A DNA stretch of 64,000 bases from assembly GCF_002019735.1 (NCBI RefSeq), contig NZ_KV917378.1, positions 4,056,869 to 4,120,868 on the forward strand, written 5' to 3'. Numbering within the stretch: the stretch's first letter is position 1; every line of letters starts with the position of its first letter. This stretch comes from Salipaludibacillus agaradhaerens. Its GTDB lineage: Bacteria; Bacillota; Bacilli; Bacillales; Salisediminibacteriaceae. The position numbers and the translations under genes are program-made. The notes below the pieces were generated by a model that worked only from the letters and a program-made list of their open reading frames with translations, did no database searches and had not been told where the DNA came from. Below are positions 8,852-17,026 of the stretch, one piece after another.

Positions 8852-10549
8852 ATGAGAATGGTTAGCGAGAAACCATGGTTAGCTCAGTATCCGGATGTTA
8901 TTCCGAAAAATATTCATTACGATGATAAACCACTTCAAGATTATTTAAAAGAAGGAGCGGAGGAACAGCCGAATAAAATATTAGTTCATTTTATGGGGAA
9001 AGAAATGACCTTTTATGAGGTGTATGATGCGTCACTTAGATTTGCCAATGTCTTGCATTCATTAGGTGTGACAAAAGGGGATCGGGTAGCACTAATGCTT
9101 GCTAATACACCCCAATCGGTTATTAGTTATTACGGGACGCTACTAGCTGGTGGGATCGTGGTACAAACAAATCCGATATATGTTGAACGGGAACTAGAAC
9201 ATCAACTTATGGACTCTGGTGCTAAAGTGATTGTTTGTCTTGACCTTGTCTATGAACGGGTCATTAATGTGAAGCCGAATACTGCTATTGAACACGTTAT
9301 TGTTACAAAAATGAATGACTATTTACCTTTTCCTAAAAACATCATATATCCTCTTAAACGGAATAAGACAACAAAACGTAAGCTAAACATCCATTACACT
9401 GATTATACTCATTCATTTAAAAACCTGTTGAAACAAGCAAACAATGATTTAATGCCAGTTAATATTGACCCAAAAGACGATTTAGCCCTTTTACAATATA
9501 CCGGTGGGACGACAGGTGTGGCAAAAGGGGTTATGCTCACACATTATAATCTTGTTGCCAATACGACACAATGTATTAAATGGATGTATAAACTTGATCA
9601 TAGCAATGAGGTTGTTCTCTGTGTCCTGCCTTTTTTCCACGTCTATGGTATGACAGTGGGTATGAATTATTCTGTGATGGCTCGCTCAAAGATGGTTATT
9701 TTACCGAAATTCGATGTGAAACAGACATTGAAGGCGATACAATCACAAAAAATCACTATTTTTCCTGGGGCACCCACGATGTATATCGGTTTAATTAACC
9801 ATCCTGACGTTACAAGTTATCATTTATCATCCGTTAAAGTATGTACGAGTGGTTCCGCACCACTACCATTAGATGTTCAGAACAAATTTGAACAATTAAC
9901 AGGAGCCAGTTTATCAGAAGGATTTGGACTTACAGAGGCATCTCCAGTTACCCACTTTAATCTTTTGTGGGAGCAACGTCCGCCTGGAAGTATTGGTGTT
10001 CCATGGCCTGATACTGATGTGGCTATTTTATCCTCGGAAACGGGTGAACGGGCTTCTACAGGAGAAGTAGGCGAACTCATCATTCGGGGACCACAAGTGA
10101 TGAAAGGCTATTGGAATCGTCCAGAGGAAACGGAGGCGGCCTTTCAAAACGATTGGCTCCTGACTGGAGATATGGGATATATGGACGAAGAAGGCTTCTT
10201 TTACATTGTTGATCGGAAAAAAGATATGATTATAGCAAGCGGCTTCAATATATACCCACGCGAAATAGAAGAAGTCCTTTATGACCATCCCGCTATTCAA
10301 GAAGCCGTTGCTATAGGTGTTCCTGACCCTTATCGTGGGGAAACAGTCAAGGCCTTCATTGTAAAAAAAGAAGACGAGGATTTAACAGAGGATGAATTAA
10401 TAACATTTTGTAAGCAGCGTCTTGCTTCGTACAAAGTGCCTAGATTAATAGAATTTCGTGATGATTTGCCAAAAACATTAGTAGGCAAAATATTACGAAG
10501 AGCTTTAACTGAAGAGGAAAAAGAGCGACAAGAGAAGCAACCGAGTTAA
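8852..10549 (+). CDS. Long-chain fatty acid-CoA ligase (copy 2)
   Basis: Tandem paralogue of the preceding ligase, also 565 residues and colinear over its whole length. Its P-loop is YTGGTTGVAKGV, its A5 motif is FGLTEASP, and PKTLVGKILRRAL ends the C-terminal domain. AGGAGG is placed 6 bases before ATG 8852; ATG 8858 is an alternative. No terminator lies in the 88-base gap, so the two ligases are probably co-transcribed, and a strong hairpin terminator follows this copy. The divergence suggests an old duplication, perhaps with different acyl preferences. Confidence 0.92.
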   Translation: MRMVSEKPWLAQYPDVIPKNIHYDDKPLQDYLKEGAEEQPNKILVHFMGKEMTFYEVYDASLRFANVLHSLGVTKGDRVALMLANTPQSVISYYGTLLAGGIVVQTNPIYVERELEHQLMDSGAKVIVCLDLVYERVINVKPNTAIEHVIVTKMNDYLPFPKNIIYPLKRNKTTKRKLNIHYTDYTHSFKNLLKQANNDLMPVNIDPKDDLALLQYTGGTTGVAKGVMLTHYNLVANTTQCIKWMYKLDHSNEVVLCVLPFFHVYGMTVGMNYSVMARSKMVILPKFDVKQTLKAIQSQKITIFPGAPTMYIGLINHPDVTSYHLSSVKVCTSGSAPLPLDVQNKFEQLTGASLSEGFGLTEASPVTHFNLLWEQRPPGSIGVPWPDTDVAILSSETGERASTGEVGELIIRGPQVMKGYWNRPEETEAAFQNDWLLTGDMGYMDEEGFFYIVDRKKDMIIASGFNIYPREIEEVLYDHPAIQEAVAIGVPDPYRGETVKAFIVKKEDEDLTEDELITFCKQRLASYKVPRLIEFRDDLPKTLVGKILRRALTEEEKERQEKQPS

Positions 10550-10556
10550 TAAGTGT

Positions 10557-10592
10557 GAGAACTTGATGAGAGCTGTCAAGTTCTCATTTTTT
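10557..10592 (+). terminator. Terminator after the fadD pair
   Basis: GAGAACTTGA and TCAAGTTCTC make a perfect 10-bp stem around a 9-base loop, followed by TTTTTT. Confidence 0.85.
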
Positions 10593-10698
10593 ATCACAGA
10601 TAACCGCCGTAAAACCCCACCTCAAAGTTTAAGAATACCGACAGGTTTAGGTGGTGGATAAACTGCCCCTAAAGGTACGATAAGCTTAGCTTTATGAC
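10590..10698 (+). repeat. Dispersed intergenic repeat, copy A
   Basis: Begins TTTATCACAGATAACCG and ends GCTTAGCTTTATGAC. It shares the 5' end with copies C (14588) and E (45686, reverse) and shares a core (AGGTGGTGGATAAACTGCC then CCTAAAGGT) and the 3' end with copy D (25527). Relative to D it lacks about 36 bases near the 3' end. No coding potential. The rest of the fadD-fadR gap, up to the fadR promoter, shows nothing else. Confidence 0.7.
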
Positions 10699-10917
10699 AA
10701 CGCTATTTACGGTCGTTTTTATTGCCTTTTTATAGTCTCTCCTTTACCTGCTATCTTGATAATTCTAGCAGAAGAGAGTTGATTCTTATCTCATTTAAGA
10801 TTAACATGGAGGGGAGCGATACCGATCAAAAACGGATATATCGTGTGTGATAGGGGTGGGATTAGCCTTGTTGGAAGAAGTGATTCGTATTCTCCATGTG
10901 ATAAGTAGAAAAGCTGA

Positions 10918-10946
10918 TTGACAGCTAACAAGTAATCATCTAAAAT
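10918..10946 (+). promoter_or_regulatory. Sigma-A promoter of fadR
   Basis: TTGACA (10918-10923), a 17-base spacer and TAAAAT (10941-10946) form a near-consensus promoter 55 bases before the fadR start. Confidence 0.75.
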
Positions 10947-10952
10947 AGATTA

Positions 10953-10970
10953 TGAATGAACAATCATTCA
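10953..10970 (+). promoter_or_regulatory. FadR operator (autoregulatory)
   Basis: TGAATGA-ACAA-TCATTCA is a perfect 7-bp inverted repeat at the expected transcription start, one base off the B. subtilis FadR box. Occupancy would block the adjacent promoter; long-chain acyl-CoA is the known inducer of FadR. Confidence 0.75.
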
Positions 10971-11000
10971 TTTTGTTAGAGGGAATAAGGACGTGATAAG

Positions 11001-11591
11001 ATGGGTAAAAAACGCGGGCAAAAATATGAACAAATTATTGATGCTGCAGTAAAAGTGATTGCAAAAAATGGTTATCATCAATCGCAAGTCTCGAAAATAG
11101 CCAAGGAAGCTGGCGTAGCAGATGGTACGATCTATTTGTATTTTAAAAATAAGGAGGATATTCTTATCTCTTTATTTGAAGAGAAAATGGGACAATTTGT
11201 TGAGCGCATCAAAGAAAAAATGGAGGCAGAGACATCTGTTGAAAAGAAATTATTAATCTTAATCGAAATGCATTTTATGCAATTAGAGATGGACCATGAT
11301 CTCGCCATTGTCACACAACTTGAATTAAGACAGTCTAACATTGATATCCGCTATAAAATTAATGAAGTGTTAAAAGGATATCTGACACTGATCGATTCTG
11401 TCATTGAAGAAGGGATTGAAAAAGGTGTATTTGGAAGCAATCTTGATTTACGCGTGACACGACAGTTAATATTCGGAGCAATGGATGAAGTCGTAACCAA
11501 TTGGGTTATGAAGGAATGTAAATATGAGCTTATTACACTTGCAGAACCTATTCATCGTATGCTGCTGAATGGTATGACAGAGAACACCTAG
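11001..11591 (+). CDS. fadR: TetR-family fatty acid degradation repressor FadR
   Basis: Repressor of beta-oxidation genes released by acyl-CoA; 196 residues (B. subtilis FadR/YsiA 194). The N-terminal helix-turn-helix lies at about residues 26-50 with VSKIAKEAGVADGTIYLYF, followed by the helical ligand-binding domain. A FadR-type palindrome sits in its own promoter and a second perfect box lies upstream of the thioesterase ysmA at 29293. Unlike B. subtilis, no fadB (enoyl-CoA hydratase) follows; the next gene is etfB. Confidence 0.92.
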   Translation: MGKKRGQKYEQIIDAAVKVIAKNGYHQSQVSKIAKEAGVADGTIYLYFKNKEDILISLFEEKMGQFVERIKEKMEAETSVEKKLLILIEMHFMQLEMDHDLAIVTQLELRQSNIDIRYKINEVLKGYLTLIDSVIEEGIEKGVFGSNLDLRVTRQLIFGAMDEVVTNWVMKECKYELITLAEPIHRMLLNGMTENT

Positions 11592-11761
11592 ATTTAAAAG
11601 GATCTGATATTGTTTTCTGGGATGGTTTCATATAGCCACTTCATTGGCTCGTCAGCACGAAATAAATTCACATTTGAATGTCAAGTTATAGTTCCCTATT
11701 TAACGTTATTTAAGATAACAGTGATGAAAGGAGAGAGATCTCCTTTTACTTTAAATAACAA

Positions 11762-11775
11762 TGAAAGCGCTTTAT
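11762..11775 (+). promoter_or_regulatory. cre-like site upstream of etfB
   Basis: TGAAAGCGCTTTAT matches 12 of 14 positions of the idealised palindromic cre (mismatches only in the last two), 42 bases before etfB. It would allow CcpA repression of the electron transfer flavoprotein when sugars are present. Confidence 0.5.
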
Positions 11776-11816
11776 GATATGGGTTCATTTACTTTATTTA
11801 TTAGGAGGGCATAGCT

Positions 11817-12587
11817 ATGAACATTTTTGTCATTATGAAACGCACATTTGATACAGAAGAGAAGATTTATATTGAAAATGGTGAAGTAACAGATGACGGG
11901 GCTGAATATATTATCAATCCATATGATGAATATGCGATTGAAGAAGCCATTCAACAACGTGATGAACATGGTGGAGAGGTGACAGTGGTGACAGTAGGTG
12001 ATGAAGAAGCAGAGAAACAGCTTCGTACAGCACTTGCTATGGGGGCAGATAAGGCAGTGTTAATTGAGGAAGAAGATGTGGAAAATTGTGACCCTTACTC
12101 CATTGAAATCCTTTTATCAGCTTATTTCAAAGAACAAAACCCGGATCTCATTCTTGGTGGTAATGTTGCTGTTGATGGAGGTTCAGGCCAAGTGGGGCCA
12201 CGTCTGGCAGAAAACCTAGGTATTAATCATGTCACATCTGTTACTAAGCTAACGATTGAAGATGAAAAGGCACATGTTGAAAAAGATGTAGAAGGTGACC
12301 AAGAATATCTTGATATTTCATTGCCTCTATTAGTCACGGCTCAGCAAGGATTAAATGAACCGAGATATCCTTCACTTCCAGGAATTATGAAAGCAAAGAA
12401 AAAACCATTTGAAACATTAGATTTAGATGACCTTGAGTTAGAAGAAGAAGATGTAGAAGGGAAAACGGTGACAGTGGATCGCTACTTGCCACCAGAAAAG
12501 CAAGCGGGTAAAAAGCTTGAGGGTGATCCAGAGGAACAAGTAGCTAAGTTAGTATCTTTACTTAAAACGGAAGCTAAAGTGATTTAA
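11817..12587 (+). CDS. etfB: Electron transfer flavoprotein, beta subunit
   Basis: With EtfA forms the FAD/AMP-containing heterodimer that takes electrons from acyl-CoA dehydrogenases to the quinone pool; 256 residues. The AMP-binding region is seen in GGNVAVDGGSGQVGPRLAENL (about residues 115-135) and the recognition-loop region in TAQQGLNEPRYPSLPGIMKA (about 180-200). GGAGGG precedes the ATG. It is 155 bases from etfA, the usual partner, and a cre-like box lies upstream. Confidence 0.93.
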   Translation: MNIFVIMKRTFDTEEKIYIENGEVTDDGAEYIINPYDEYAIEEAIQQRDEHGGEVTVVTVGDEEAEKQLRTALAMGADKAVLIEEEDVENCDPYSIEILLSAYFKEQNPDLILGGNVAVDGGSGQVGPRLAENLGINHVTSVTKLTIEDEKAHVEKDVEGDQEYLDISLPLLVTAQQGLNEPRYPSLPGIMKAKKKPFETLDLDDLELEEEDVEGKTVTVDRYLPPEKQAGKKLEGDPEEQVAKLVSLLKTEAKVI

Positions 12588-12745
12588 TTACGTTAACCGA
12601 ATTTCCTTTTGAAAAAAGCATGATTTAAAACGTATTAATTGAGTATGAAATAGGTGAAGATCGGTTTAGTAGTTAGTCATTTTAGAAGTATAACTTAAAA
12701 TGGCATTTAAAAAGCCGATTTTTTCAAAGAGGAGGAGATGGATTG

Positions 12746-13717
12746 ATGCCAAATAAAGTGTTAGTATTTGGGGAACAACGAGACGGGGAATTCAGACAGG
12801 TTGTCTTTGAAGCCATAGCAGCTGCAAAGCAGATAGAAGAAGATAGTGAGGTTGTAGGTGTTATCATTGGCAAAGAGGAGACCAATCAAGTAAATCAGTT
12901 ATATCACTATGGAGCAGATCGTGTTGTGAGTGTGGCACATGAGCGATTAGCCCACTATACACCTGAAGGGTATGCTCAAGCTTTCAGAGACGTCATTACT
13001 AAAGAAAATCCCAGGGCTATCGTGTTTGGACACACGGCTATAGGGAGAGATTTAGCACCGAAACTAGCGAGTAGGCACAAATCTGGCCTTATTTCTGACG
13101 TGACAGAAATAGAACGAACAGGTGATGAATGCTTATTTATTCGACCTATCTATTCAGGTAAAGCATTTGAAAAAGTGATCATCAAAGAAGGCCTAACGTT
13201 TATTACAATTCGCCCTAATAATATTCCAGCATTAGAGCCAAACACGGATCGCACTGGAGAGGTTGAAAAAAGTGAAACAGAAATCGCTGACTTGCATACT
13301 TTAATTAAAGATGTGGTCAAAAACACATCGTCAGGCGTAGACTTATCAGAAGCTTCTGTTATTGTATCTGGTGGAAGAGGTATGAAGACTAAAGAAAATT
13401 TTAAGCTACTTGATGAATTAGCAGAAGTGTTAGGAGGAGCTGTTGGCGCATCACGTGGTGCTTGTGACGCAGAGTATTGTGATTATGCTCTCCAAATCGG
13501 TCAAACAGGTAAAGTGGTCACACCTGATTTATATATTGCAGTAGGCTTAAGTGGTGCTATTCAACATGTGGCTGGCATGTCTAATTCCAAAATAATAGTG
13601 GCTATTAATAAAGATCCTGAAGCTGAAATTTTCCAAATTGCCGATTACGGTATCGTAGGTGACTTATTTGACATTGTGCCTAAATTGACTGCTGAGTTTA
13701 AAAAAATACTTGTTTAA
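12746..13717 (+). CDS. etfA: Electron transfer flavoprotein, alpha subunit
   Basis: FAD-binding partner of EtfB, about 323 residues. The C-terminal FAD domain contains VSGGRGMKTKENF (about residue 210), GGAVGASRGACDAEY, QIGQTGKVV and GLSGAIQHVAGM, all family hallmarks. GGAGGAG (12731-12737) fits the ATG at 12746 better than the TTG immediately before it. It closes the fatty acid oxidation cluster; a 11-bp hairpin follows the stop. Confidence 0.94.
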   Translation: MPNKVLVFGEQRDGEFRQVVFEAIAAAKQIEEDSEVVGVIIGKEETNQVNQLYHYGADRVVSVAHERLAHYTPEGYAQAFRDVITKENPRAIVFGHTAIGRDLAPKLASRHKSGLISDVTEIERTGDECLFIRPIYSGKAFEKVIIKEGLTFITIRPNNIPALEPNTDRTGEVEKSETEIADLHTLIKDVVKNTSSGVDLSEASVIVSGGRGMKTKENFKLLDELAEVLGGAVGASRGACDAEYCDYALQIGQTGKVVTPDLYIAVGLSGAIQHVAGMSNSKIIVAINKDPEAEIFQIADYGIVGDLFDIVPKLTAEFKKILV

Positions 13718-13727
13718 TCCAATTTTG

Positions 13728-13762
13728 AAGGCTTTAAGGAGTCCTATACTTCTTAAAGCCTT
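13728..13762 (+). terminator. Hairpin after etfA
   Basis: AAGGCTTTAAG and CTTAAAGCCTT form an 11-bp stem. The T-tract is poor (TTACGCATTT), so termination may be inefficient. Confidence 0.55.
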
Positions 13763-13865
13763 ACGCATTTAGATACGTATGCAAGAAGCCTATGTTCAGA
13801 TATAAATCGTCGGTTATAGCTAGTGATAGAATACAGAAAATGAGAACGGGCTAGCAGTTTATTAC

Positions 13866-13910
13866 TAATAACCGTTCATAAAACGCCGACTAATTGAAAG
13901 TTCGTTCGTT
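13866..13910 (+). repeat. Dispersed intergenic repeat, copy B (internally deleted)
   Basis: A 45-base relic in which the 5' end of the repeat family (ATAACCGTTCATAAAACG) is joined to its 3' end (GACTAATTGAAAGTTCGTT), apparently by loss of the middle. It lies in the etfA-trxA gap, which otherwise holds only the trxA promoter. Confidence 0.45.
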
Positions 13911-14010
13911 TAGTAGTAGACAAAGAAGGGAAATGAAAAGCAATAATGGCCTAATACAGGACATTCATTAAAGGGATAATACAAAGTTCAGTTGTTAGTA
14001 AGCATACTTT

Positions 14011-14039
14011 TTGCGTCATGCTATAAAATCCTTTATGAT
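14011..14039 (+). promoter_or_regulatory. Sigma-A promoter candidate of trxA
   Basis: TTGCGT, a 17-base spacer and TATGAT, 134 bases before trxA. B. subtilis trxA also has a sigma-B promoter; none was recognised here. Confidence 0.5.
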
Positions 14040-14172
14040 ATGATTAGCAAGGATTGGTTAACCTAACAAGGGGTTCGCTAAGGGGTTTCTTTATATAAAA
14101 GAAATAAGTGTAATCATGCCTTGTGAAAATAGTGAAATAGATGTTTTGTATTTAATTGAGGAGGAATGACAA

Positions 14173-14487
14173 ATGGCAATTGTAAACGTGACTGATGCAA
14201 ATTTTTCAAATGAAACAAATGAAGGTGTTGTCTTAGCTGACTTTTGGGCGCCATGGTGTGGTCCATGTAAAATGATTGCACCTGTGTTAGAGGAATTAGA
14301 CGGAGACATGGGAGATAAAGTAAAAATCGTAAAGCTTGATGTGGATGAAAATCAAGAAACAGCTAGTAAATTTGGTGTCATGAGTATTCCAACACTACTC
14401 GTATTTAAAGATGGAGAAGTCGTTGATCAAGTCGTTGGCTTCCAGCCTAAAGAAGCACTAGCTGATACTCTTAACAAGCATCTTTAA
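14173..14487 (+). CDS. trxA: Thioredoxin
   Basis: Cytoplasmic dithiol oxidoreductase, 104 residues, the typical length. The redox-active site [10 protein letters not shown] lies at residues 28-37, and the cis-proline loop [12 protein letters not shown] follows. AGGAGG is 8 bases before the ATG. It has its own promoter and a strong terminator, so it is monocistronic. The etfA-trxA-uvrC order matches B. subtilis. Confidence 0.97.
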   Translation: MAIVNVTDANFSNETNEGVVLADFWAPWCGPCKMIAPVLEELDGDMGDKVKIVKLDVDENQETASKFGVMSIPTLLVFKDGEVVDQVVGFQPKEALADTLNKHL

Positions 14488-14500
14488 GTTATTATGTCTT

Positions 14501-14534
14501 AAAGACTGGCGCCTCCTAAGGTAGCCAGTCTTTT
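14501..14534 (+). terminator. Terminator after trxA
   Basis: AAAGACTGGC pairs with GCCAGTCTTT (10 bp), loop of 13, then T residues. Confidence 0.85.
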
Positions 14535-14587
14535 ACTTTCTATACTACGATATTGTTCTCTCTTATATGTGAGGAGCGTTAAGGAAT

Positions 14588-14747
14588 TTTATCACAGATA
14601 ACCGTCCGTAAAGCTCCCTGCTCAAAATGAAGTGGAGAGGTAAATCTATTTAGACGGAGCAACCGGTCGTTAATGTCCTGATTAACTCAACTAACAATCA
14701 GGTGGGAAGAGAAAAAAACGCCACTGATTGAAGGTTCGTTTTATATA
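14588..14747 (+). repeat. Dispersed intergenic repeat, copy C (full length)
   Basis: About 160 bases, from TTTATCACAGATAACCG to CCACTGATTGAAGGTTCG plus TTTTATA. Its 3' half contains an imperfect hairpin (CAATCAGgTGG with CCACTGATTG). It is nearly superimposable on copy E at 45686 (reverse strand) and fills most of the trxA-uvrC gap. Confidence 0.75.
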
Positions 14748-14811
14748 AGAGTGGAAACGTGAGAAATGCCCATGCTATAGTAAGGTTAATTGATGTTAAA
14801 GGATGATTGTT

Positions 14812-16593
14812 ATGACCCAATTAAAGGAGAAGATTCAGCTTGTCCCAGCGCAGCCGGGCTGTTATCTGATGAAAAATAAGCATAATACGATCATTTACGT
14901 GGGGAAAGCGAAAATTTTGAGAAATAGAGTTCGCTCTTATTTTACCGGATCACATGATAAAAAGACACAAAGGCTTGTAAGTGAGATTGTAGATTTCGAA
15001 TATATTGTAACCTCTTCAGACTTGGAAGCTCTTTTACTTGAGCAAAACCTTATAAAAAAATATGAACCACGGTACAACGTGCTATTAAAAGATGACAAAA
15101 CTTATCCTTTTCTAAAAATTACTAAGGAAGAACATCCGCGCCTTATTACGACAAGAAAAGTAAAAAAAGACGGTGGAAAATATTTCGGTCCTTACCCTAA
15201 TGCTCAAGCAGCAAATGAGACAAAAAAATTGCTGGATCGGCTTTATCCACTGAGAAAATGTAGGACACTGCCAGATAGAGTATGCTTGTATTATCACATT
15301 GGTCAATGCCTTGCACCGTGTGAATTTACAGTGACGAAAGATACAAATGATAACATGGTTGAAGAAATTGCTAAATTTTTAAACGGTGGACACAAAGAAG
15401 TGAAAGAAAGCCTGACGAACAAAATGTTGCAAGCTTCCGAGGAATTAAATTTTGAACGTGCTAAAGAATTTAGGGATCAAGTGAAGCATATTGAAGCTGT
15501 CATGGAAAAACAAAAAATGACGTTAACGGACCAAGTAAATCGAGACGTCTTCTCCTACTATGTTGATAAGGGATGGATGTGTGTTCAAGTGTTTTTCATC
15601 AGACAAGGAAAATTGATTGAACGGGATGTATCCATGTTTCCAACTTATCAAGACCCTGTAGATGATTTTTATACGTTTCTTGGTCAATTTTATTTAGAGG
15701 AACAGCACAAAAAGCCAACGGAGATTTTCTTACCTTCATCTGTTGACATGGAGATGGTGTCGAAATTTTTGAATGTACGGGTGATCCAACCGAAGCGCGG
15801 ACAGAAGAAAGAACTTGTCGAACTAGCGACAAAAAATGCCCGGCTAGCCTTGCAAGAAAAATTTGACCTTATTGAACGAAATGAACAAAAAACAATCATT
15901 GCTATTGAACGATTAGGGCAGGCCATGAACATTGATACACCTTACCGTATTGAAGCTTTTGATAATTCTAATATTCAAGGTGTCGACCCTGTCTCGGCGA
16001 TGGTGTCCTTTATAGACGGTAAGCCAGACAAACAAAATTATCGCAAATACAAAGTTAAAACGGTACAAGGACCGGATGACTATGAATCTATGAGGGAAGT
16101 CGTTAGAAGACGATACTTAAGGTTACTAAAAGAAGAACAGCCATTACCTGACTTGATCGTCATTGATGGGGGAAAAGGTCAGATTTCAGCTGCTATGGGG
16201 GTACTTGAAGATGAGATTGGACTTAGTATTCCCGTTTGTGGCCTTGTAAAAGATGAGAAGCATAAAACGTCTCAACTTATGATGGGTGATCCCCCGAACA
16301 TTATTACCTTAAGTAAATCAAGTGATGAATTTTATTTGTTACAACGTATACAAGATGAGGTACACAGATTTGCCATTAGCTTTCACCGGAATGTTAGGAA
16401 AAAATCAATGTTTACCTCTGTTTTAGATAAAGTTGAAGGGATTGGAGAAAAACGAAAACGTCTGCTACTAAAGGAATTTGGCTCATTGAAACGCTTAAAA
16501 GAGGCGTCTGTTGAAGAAATTCAGAGTGTGGGAGTACCTCAGTCTGTTGCTCAAACGTTAAGAAGAGTCATGGATGAAGAAGGTAATAAATGA
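14812..16593 (+). CDS. uvrC: UvrABC system protein C
   Basis: Nucleotide excision repair endonuclease making both incisions; 593 residues (B. subtilis 598). The N-terminal GIY-YIG domain shows [20 protein letters not shown] (residues 13-32), a UVR motif is near residue 205 ([15 protein letters not shown]), the RNase H-like nuclease region includes [10 protein letters not shown] and VIDGGKGQ, and two C-terminal helix-hairpin-helix motifs include [19 protein letters not shown] suits the ATG at 14812 better than the upstream in-frame ATG at 14803. Confidence 0.96.
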   Translation: MTQLKEKIQLVPAQPGCYLMKNKHNTIIYVGKAKILRNRVRSYFTGSHDKKTQRLVSEIVDFEYIVTSSDLEALLLEQNLIKKYEPRYNVLLKDDKTYPFLKITKEEHPRLITTRKVKKDGGKYFGPYPNAQAANETKKLLDRLYPLRKCRTLPDRVCLYYHIGQCLAPCEFTVTKDTNDNMVEEIAKFLNGGHKEVKESLTNKMLQASEELNFERAKEFRDQVKHIEAVMEKQKMTLTDQVNRDVFSYYVDKGWMCVQVFFIRQGKLIERDVSMFPTYQDPVDDFYTFLGQFYLEEQHKKPTEIFLPSSVDMEMVSKFLNVRVIQPKRGQKKELVELATKNARLALQEKFDLIERNEQKTIIAIERLGQAMNIDTPYRIEAFDNSNIQGVDPVSAMVSFIDGKPDKQNYRKYKVKTVQGPDDYESMREVVRRRYLRLLKEEQPLPDLIVIDGGKGQISAAMGVLEDEIGLSIPVCGLVKDEKHKTSQLMMGDPPNIITLSKSSDEFYLLQRIQDEVHRFAISFHRNVRKKSMFTSVLDKVEGIGEKRKRLLLKEFGSLKRLKEASVEEIQSVGVPQSVAQTLRRVMDEEGNK

Positions 16594-16674
16594 GGATAGA
16601 TCCATGTTGCCTTAGTGAAAAACGTTTGATAACCTATTAAATGAGTTTTGCAACATGATATTTGAAAAAAGAAC

Positions 16675-16797
16675 CCACACTTTATCCGAGAAGATGTGGT
16701 AGAAGCAGCGAAACTATTAGAAAGAATTGCACCCTATTGTAAGAGGTTGTGGCACTCTGCTCTCCTTATCCGCGCTGGGCATACCATGTATCAGTGA
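16675..16797 (+). pseudogene. Possible relic of a threonine/serine dehydratase
   Basis: About 40 codons ending at TGA 16795 read DVVEAAKLLERIAP, then HSALLIRAGHTMY, which resembles the N-terminal region of fold-type II PLP threonine dehydratases (AA..L..IA..TP..S..L..RAG...Y). There is no start, no ribosome binding site and no catalytic lysine region. It may be a decayed fragment or chance. The surrounding uvrC-lysC gap contains an 8-bp inverted repeat (16603/16650) and a terminator, and no lysine riboswitch was recognised. Confidence 0.25.
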
Positions 16798-16869
16798 CTT
16801 TTTCAATGTAATAACCTGTGTGGAAGACTATCTACCAGAGAACTTTAATTCTGTATAGTCAGTCGATCA

Positions 16870-16898
16870 CGACAGCGAGACATCTCTCTGTCGTTTTT
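16870..16898 (+). terminator. Hairpin terminator upstream of lysC
   Basis: CGACAG/CTGTCG with inner AGA/TCT pairing and a CG bulge, followed by TTTTT. It lies 130 bases before lysC; it could terminate read-through from uvrC or act as a leader terminator, but no riboswitch core is recognisable upstream. Confidence 0.6.
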
Positions 16899-17026
16899 AT
16901 GTGAGAGTGAAAAAAAGTATCGCTGTATGCAAAAAAATCGGAACTTTCTTTGTATTTTAAGAAGATGATTTTTAAAGGAAAAACTTGAACAAAAAATGTT
17001 TGCAATAGGTCGAGGAGGCGTTCATA

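Noticed and set aside
16594-17026. Lysine riboswitch before lysC
   Set aside because: A leader-like gap with a terminator exists, but I could not find the conserved L-box core, so it is not called.
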